9,039 bases of DNA from an uncultured bacterium (GTDB lineage: Bacteria; Cyanobacteriota; Vampirovibrionia; Gastranaerophilales; Gastranaerophilaceae). Position numbers and translations under genes: made by a program. This document shows, piece after piece, positions 6,547 through 9,039 of this stretch. Each line of letters begins with the position of its first letter. Positions within the stretch are counted from its first letter, which is position 1. Location of the stretch: assembly GCA_902772945.1 (NCBI GenBank), contig CACYCU010000150.1, positions 1-9,039 on the forward strand, read 5' to 3'. The notes under the pieces are model-generated. The model saw nothing but the letters and a program-made list of their open reading frames with translations. It was not told the DNA's origin and made no database searches.

Positions 6547-7092
6547 TTACTTGTTCGATTTGTATTTATAACTTAAAAGACTGTATGTGTCTGATGATGT
6601 ATCTCCGCCATAGAACACAGACATATCAGTTGCCCTGCGATTATTGAATTCATCTTCGACTTCCATTCTTGAACAGGTGACATCATAGGCAGAAATTTCT
6701 GCACTTGTAATTCTACCGTCGTGATTTGTGTCCATGTCGTCAAAATGTTCAAGAATCTTTGTAATTGTACTTTCTGACAGGCCGCTTGAGCCTGATGCAT
6801 AAAGCTCTGTCAGTTCATCTTTTGTTAAGCCTTGTCTTGAGATAAGGTTAGACAGGTTGTTCATCTCTGATTCAGAGATTTTGCCGTCACCGTCTTTATC
6901 AATATTTGTGAAATTGTTTTGCAAATATGATGCAAAAGATTGATTTAATAAATTTGTGTTAGAGTTTTTATTTCTTGCTTCACTAATGTTATCAAATGTT
7001 ATTCCATTAGGATATTGTGTAGCAAGATACGAATAAGTATTTTTTAACCCTGTTGTAATTCCTGATAAAATTCCGTTGTTATTGTTTGACAT
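6547..7092 (-). CDS. EF-hand calcium-binding protein of unknown role
   Basis: This 181-residue protein has two canonical EF-hand loops. The first is at 65-76 (D65, D67, D69, K71, S73, E76) and the second at 121-132 (D121, N123, D125, R127, T129, E132), each with the central Gly and the following Ile. Both have all expected Ca2+-coordinating side chains. The Ser/Asn-rich N-terminus (1-60) and the tail (150-181) have no motif I know. There is no signal peptide, lipobox or membrane segment, so it looks cytoplasmic or is exported by an unseen route. It resembles small bacterial calmodulin-like (calerythrin/CREC-style) proteins only in the loops. GAGGT (7103-7099) lies 6 nt before the ATG. A strong promoter embedded in a palindrome precedes it. 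It may also be read from the zinc-ribbon gene 65 nt upstream, because no terminator separates them. Confidence 0.8.
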   Translation of the reverse strand: MSNNNNGILSGITTGLKNTYSYLATQYPNGITFDNISEARNKNSNTNLLNQSFASYLQNNFTNIDKDGDGKISESEMNNLSNLISRQGLTKDELTELYASGSSGLSESTITKILEHFDDMDTNHDGRITSAEISAYDVTCSRMEVEDEFNNRRATDMSVFYGGDTSSDTYSLLSYKYKSNK

Positions 7093-7118
7093 TTTAATAC
7101 CTCAAAGACATTTTAATA
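7088..7118. repeat. 12-bp direct repeat at the EF-hand gene start
   Basis: GACATTTTAATA occurs perfectly at 7088-7099 and 7107-7118, 19 bp apart. On the minus strand the gene-proximal copy contains the ATG start codon and the other contains the predicted -10 box. The distal copy also contains an ATG followed by four sense codons and a stop. Confidence 0.7.
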
Positions 7119-7135
7119 ATATTTTTTAAAATGTC
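7107..7135. promoter_or_regulatory. Palindrome over the EF-hand promoter, candidate operator
   Basis: There are perfect 10-bp arms GACATTTTAA (7107-7116) and TTAAAATGTC (7126-7135) with a 9-bp AT spacer. The arms overlap the predicted -35 and -10 boxes of the minus-strand promoter. There is no T run after the hairpin on the minus strand, which speaks against a terminator. Confidence 0.55.
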
Positions 7136-7137
7136 AA
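7110..7137 (-). promoter_or_regulatory. Promoter of the EF-hand gene
   Basis: On the minus strand a perfect TTGACA (7137-7132) and TAAAAT (7115-7110, five of six) are 16 nt apart. The expected transcription start, around 7104-7102, falls right at the ribosome binding site, which would make a very short leader of about 10 nt. Confidence 0.55.
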
Positions 7138-7157
7138 ACCTCTAAATGTATGAAAAT

Positions 7158-7787
7158 TTATGTTTGAAGTGTTTCTTGTATAAATTTTTGCGGTTGATCA
7201 ATAATAAATTGTAAATCTTCAGGATATTTTATATATGGGTAATCATATTTTTCGGAATTCATGCAAAAAGTTGCTGTTCCATAATCAAAATATCTGCCTA
7301 ATGATGATTGAGATACATCTATTATGTTTAGCTTTTCAAGCGGAATTTCAATTTCAGACGGTTTTAAAATACCTATTTTAATATGAGCAGCTTTTGTTGT
7401 AATAACAATGCTGTCTGATTTGTATCTTGCAATAGGGTAAATTATCAGTGCTAAAAAAGATATAACAACAAGCCAGCTGAAAAAGCTATGTGAATTTAAA
7501 AAATATATCCAGAAGTAAACTAAAAATATAGGAGTTAAGAATACGGGCCAAAATAAAGACATCCAATGTTTTTGAATTTCATAAAGGACCAGTTCTTCTC
7601 CTTCATATACGGAATCTTTCTTTTTTAATTCAACAATAATTTTTTCGGGAGTTTCATTAATTTGTTCTTCAACCGCTTCTTCAATGTAAGATTCAACATT
7701 TTGATTTTTTTCTCTCAAATCATTTCCGCAATATCTGCAGAAATTATCATCATCTTTAATTTGTTTTCCGCAATTTGAACAAAACAT
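7158..7787 (-). CDS. Zinc-ribbon, two-TM, bacterial PH (YdbS/DUF304-like) membrane protein
   Basis: This 209-residue protein starts at the ATG at 7787. An N-terminal zinc ribbon has C3 and C6 (Cys-x2-Cys) and C17 and C20 (Cys-x2-Cys). An acidic linker (about 24-65) leads to two hydrophobic helices at roughly 76-97 and 102-121, ending in YPIARYKSD. The remaining part (122-207) looks like a bacterial PH (bPH_2/DUF304) domain, with the strand pattern DSIVITTKAAHIKIG and an IPLEKLNIIDVSQSSLGR segment. Such proteins sit in the inner membrane with both ends cytoplasmic; their function is mostly unknown. AAGGAG lies 8 nt before the ATG, and a TTG one codon upstream is a weaker option. It is divergent from bioB, with which it shares a palindromic promoter region, and 65 nt upstream of the EF-hand gene on the same strand. 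Confidence 0.82.
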   Translation of the reverse strand: MFCSNCGKQIKDDDNFCRYCGNDLREKNQNVESYIEEAVEEQINETPEKIIVELKKKDSVYEGEELVLYEIQKHWMSLFWPVFLTPIFLVYFWIYFLNSHSFFSWLVVISFLALIIYPIARYKSDSIVITTKAAHIKIGILKPSEIEIPLEKLNIIDVSQSSLGRYFDYGTATFCMNSEKYDYPYIKYPEDLQFIIDQPQKFIQETLQT

Positions 7788-7795
7788 CAATTTTT

Positions 7796-7801
7796 CTCCT
7801 T
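7796..7801 (-). promoter_or_regulatory. Ribosome binding site of the zinc-ribbon gene
   Basis: AAGGAG (7801-7796) is 8 nt from the ATG at 7787 and 5 nt from an adjacent TTG at 7790. The ATG is preferred because the usual zinc-ribbon opening Met-Phe-Cys starts there. The alternative adds a single residue. Confidence 0.6.
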
Positions 7802-7808
7802 GGCTCAG

Positions 7809-7837
7809 ATTTTATCATGTTAATTGACTTTAGTCAA
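7809..7837 (-). promoter_or_regulatory. Promoter of the zinc-ribbon gene
   Basis: On the minus strand TTGACT (7837-7832) and TAAAAT (7814-7809) are exactly 17 nt apart. The -35 box is one arm of the palindrome at 7821-7840. The -10 box is identical to that of the EF-hand gene. Confidence 0.6.
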
Positions 7838-7840
7838 TTA
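7821..7840. promoter_or_regulatory. Perfect palindrome between divergent genes, candidate operator
   Basis: There are 9-bp arms TAATTGACT (7821-7829) and AGTCAATTA (7832-7840) with a TT centre. Each arm supplies a TTGACT -35 box, one for bioB and one for the zinc-ribbon gene. It does not match the long, widely spaced BirA operator expected for biotin genes. Confidence 0.55.
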
Positions 7841-7852
7841 GAGATATACACT
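7824..7852 (+). promoter_or_regulatory. Candidate bioB promoter
   Basis: TTGACT (7824-7829) is followed after 17 nt by TACACT (7847-7852, four of six); TATACA at 7845 with a 15-nt spacer is an alternative -10. The -35 is the left arm of the palindrome. The predicted leader is very short, with the start codon at 7868. Confidence 0.45.
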
Positions 7853-7867
7853 AATATAGAGGTAATT

Positions 7868-8773
7868 ATGAAAGAAGAACTTTTAAGGTTATATAATTTA
7901 GATTTGGATGAATTATTAAAAATTTCATCAAAGTATGTAAAAAACGAAGTAGAATTTTGTTCATTAATAAATGCAAGGAACGGTAAATGTTCACAGAATT
8001 GCAAATATTGTGCGCAGAGTTCTCATTATTGTACTGATATTGAATCTTATCCGTTGGTTAGTGTTGATGAAGTAAAAAGGGTTGCACTTGAGGCGAAATC
8101 TCATAAAGCATCACGTTTTGCTATTGTAACTTCGGGCAAAACTCCAGATGAGGGCAGAGATTTTCAAATTGAGCTTGATATGATAAGAGAAATAAATAAA
8201 ATAGAAGGGTTAAAAAGCTGTGCTTCTTTAGGTATATTAAACGAAGAACAAGCAAAGCAGCTTGCTCAGGCAGGGCTTAAGAGATTTCATCATAATATAA
8301 ACACTGCTGAATCCTATTATCCGGAAGTTTGTACGACTCACAGCTGGAGAGACAGATTTAACACCTGTAAACTTGTTAAAAAATACGGCATGGAATTGTG
8401 TTGCGGTGTTATTTTGGGTATGGGTGAGAGTGTTGAGCAGAGAGTAGAGATGGCAATGGAGTTGGCTGAGATTGAGCCTGATTCTATTCCGATAAATATT
8501 TTGATGCCTATTGCTCAAACTCCTTTTGAAAATTATTTGGATAAAATAGATGAAGAAAATGTGTTGAGGACTTTGGCTGTATTTAAGATAGCAAACCCGA
8601 ATTCAGTATTGCGTTTTTGCGGCGGCAGAATGAGGTTGTCTGAAGAAAATCAGCGCAAAGCATTAAAAACCTGCGTTGAAGGAATTATGGTCGGAAACTA
8701 TTTAACAACTGTGGGTAAAGCCCCTGAGGAAGATATTAAGACAGTTTCTGATTTAGGTCTTGTAGTTTTGTAA
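7868..8773 (+). CDS. bioB: Biotin synthase, anaerobe-type variant
   Basis: This 301-residue radical SAM enzyme inserts sulfur into dethiobiotin to make biotin, the last step of the pathway. The SAM-cluster cysteines are C41, C45 and C48 (Cys-x3-Cys-x2-Cys) in the family CSQNCKYCAQS motif. Aligned by eye to E. coli BioB, C128 corresponds to C118, C188 to C178 and R260 to R249, but C97 is replaced by A85, and the residue two after the Arg (E. coli S262) is C251. C31, just before the motif, is also typical of clostridial-type BioB. These changes suggest a different auxiliary cluster from the classical [2Fe-2S]. The ATG at 7868 is chosen because GAGG lies 5 nt upstream and the family N-terminus fits; a longer frame from 7775 would cross the promoter and the neighbouring gene. 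No other biotin gene is in the window. It is probably transcribed alone. Confidence 0.95.
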   Translation: MKEELLRLYNLDLDELLKISSKYVKNEVEFCSLINARNGKCSQNCKYCAQSSHYCTDIESYPLVSVDEVKRVALEAKSHKASRFAIVTSGKTPDEGRDFQIELDMIREINKIEGLKSCASLGILNEEQAKQLAQAGLKRFHHNINTAESYYPEVCTTHSWRDRFNTCKLVKKYGMELCCGVILGMGESVEQRVEMAMELAEIEPDSIPINILMPIAQTPFENYLDKIDEENVLRTLAVFKIANPNSVLRFCGGRMRLSEENQRKALKTCVEGIMVGNYLTTVGKAPEEDIKTVSDLGLVVL

Positions 8774-8842
8774 CAAAAATTTTTATTATTAAAGTTTTTA
8801 CAACTTGTGTCGTAATTATTCAATGTAGAAGGATGTATAATT
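8774..8842. other. Short intergenic region with imperfect palindrome
   Basis: No convincing terminator follows bioB. An 18-bp imperfect palindrome, TTACAAC (8798-8804) and GTCGTAA (8809-8815) with one mismatch, lies 28 bp before the next start codon and could be an operator or part of a promoter. No -35/-10 pair stands out. Confidence 0.3.
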
Positions 8843-9039
8843 ATGACTATAGATAGAACAAATTTAAACGATCCAATTTCTCCGTATATACGTAGACCGG
8901 AGGGTTACAAGCCGACAAAATGGAACGAATTTTTGCCGCCAACTTTCGTTGAATGGTTAAAATCTCCTAAGACAGAAGAAGTACAAGGAAATAGTAAACC
9001 GCAGGAACTAAGAAAGCAATATTCAAATTTGCTTAAGAA
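8843..9039 (+). CDS. Unrecognised protein, N-terminal 65 residues (runs off the window)
   Basis: An open frame from the ATG at 8843 continues without a stop to the window edge. AAGGA lies 9 nt upstream. The visible part is polar, with prolines and aromatics (a PYIRRPEGYKPTKWNEFLPP region at about 14-33, then FVEWLKSPK), followed by a charged Gln/Lys-rich stretch. There is no signal peptide, membrane segment or known motif. The upstream ATG at 8833 is in another frame and closes after seven codons. The ribosome site, the codon usage like its neighbours and the absence of stops make a real gene likely, but I do not recognise the family. It could share a transcript with bioB, since no clear terminator lies between them. 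Confidence 0.6.
   Translation, partial: MTIDRTNLNDPISPYIRRPEGYKPTKWNEFLPPTFVEWLKSPKTEEVQGNSKPQELRKQYSNLLK

Noticed and set aside
6573..6800. Second minus-strand frame inside the EF-hand gene
   Set aside because: It is a frame-shifted copy of the EF-hand coding region with no start signal and a low-complexity product.
7107..7135. Palindrome as terminator of the zinc-ribbon gene
   Set aside because: The stem is nearly all A:T and is followed on the minus strand by only three T, while its arms coincide with a good promoter.
7821..7840. BirA (biotin repressor) operator before bioB
   Set aside because: BirA sites have arms like TTGTNAAC separated by about 15 bp; this palindrome has TTGACT arms and a 2-bp centre.
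7775..7867. BioB extended upstream to 7775
   Set aside because: The extension runs through the start of the opposite-strand gene, the palindrome and the promoter; ATG 7868 has GAGG 5 nt upstream and fits the family.
1..9039. CRISPR arrays, insertion sequences, phage or toxin-antitoxin genes
   Set aside because: No spaced repeat series, transposase motif, terminal inverted repeats or integrase-like frame was found; base and codon use look even throughout.

Overview
This window is AT-rich (GC by eye about one third), densely packed, and carries the genes of a strictly anaerobic, fermenting bacterium: the end of an AdhE-type alcohol dehydrogenase, the NADH sensor Rex, an [FeFe]-hydrogenase-like sensory protein with its accessory genes, enolase, and an anaerobe-style biotin synthase. 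The tRNA has no encoded CCA, and there is a small EF-hand protein of a kind uncommon in Clostridia. A gut-type anaerobe such as a non-photosynthetic cyanobacterial relative (Gastranaerophilales) or a Firmicute would fit. The sequence alone does not settle this, and I hold the taxonomic guess loosely.

Layout. Positions 1-896 are the 3' end of adhE, closed by a clear hairpin terminator at 906-934. From 952 to 4958 there are five tightly packed plus-strand genes with gaps of 1 and 10 nt, an 11-nt overlap, and a gap of 11 nt: rex, a small thioredoxin-fold [2Fe-2S] ferredoxin, a sensory-type [FeFe] hydrogenase (HydS: ferredoxin domain, H-cluster domain, FeS domain, PAS domain), a SpoIIE/PP2C-type phosphatase with an unassigned C-terminal domain, and a second [2Fe-2S] ferredoxin. 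A 14-bp-stem bidirectional terminator at 5004-5036 separates this operon from a convergent elongator tRNA-Met(CAU) on the minus strand (5039-5112). Enolase follows on the plus strand (5236-6519). Two minus-strand genes come next: an EF-hand protein (6547-7092) and a zinc-ribbon/two-TM/bPH protein (7158-7787). From a divergent promoter region, bioB runs on the plus strand (7868-8773). The start of an unrecognised gene (8843 to the edge) ends the window.

How the genes work together. AdhE consumes NADH to make ethanol, Rex reads the NADH/NAD+ ratio, and HydS with its phosphatase probably reads H2 or redox state and passes it on by dephosphorylating an unknown target. The block therefore looks like a redox-control island that adjusts where fermentative electrons go. 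The gene content (2Fe-2S ferredoxin, PAS-containing hydrogenase, SpoIIE phosphatase, 2Fe-2S ferredoxin) matches what is known as phosphatase-linked sensory [FeFe] hydrogenase (group C3) and recalls the hfs locus of Thermoanaerobacterium. Having rex as the first gene of the same unit is the notable twist.

The most interesting points are these: the altered H-cluster pocket (proton-relay Cys replaced by Ala); the unknown C-terminal domain of the phosphatase; a biotin synthase lacking one auxiliary-cluster Cys but with a new Cys beside the Arg ligand; and two perfect palindromes lying exactly over minus-strand or divergent promoters.
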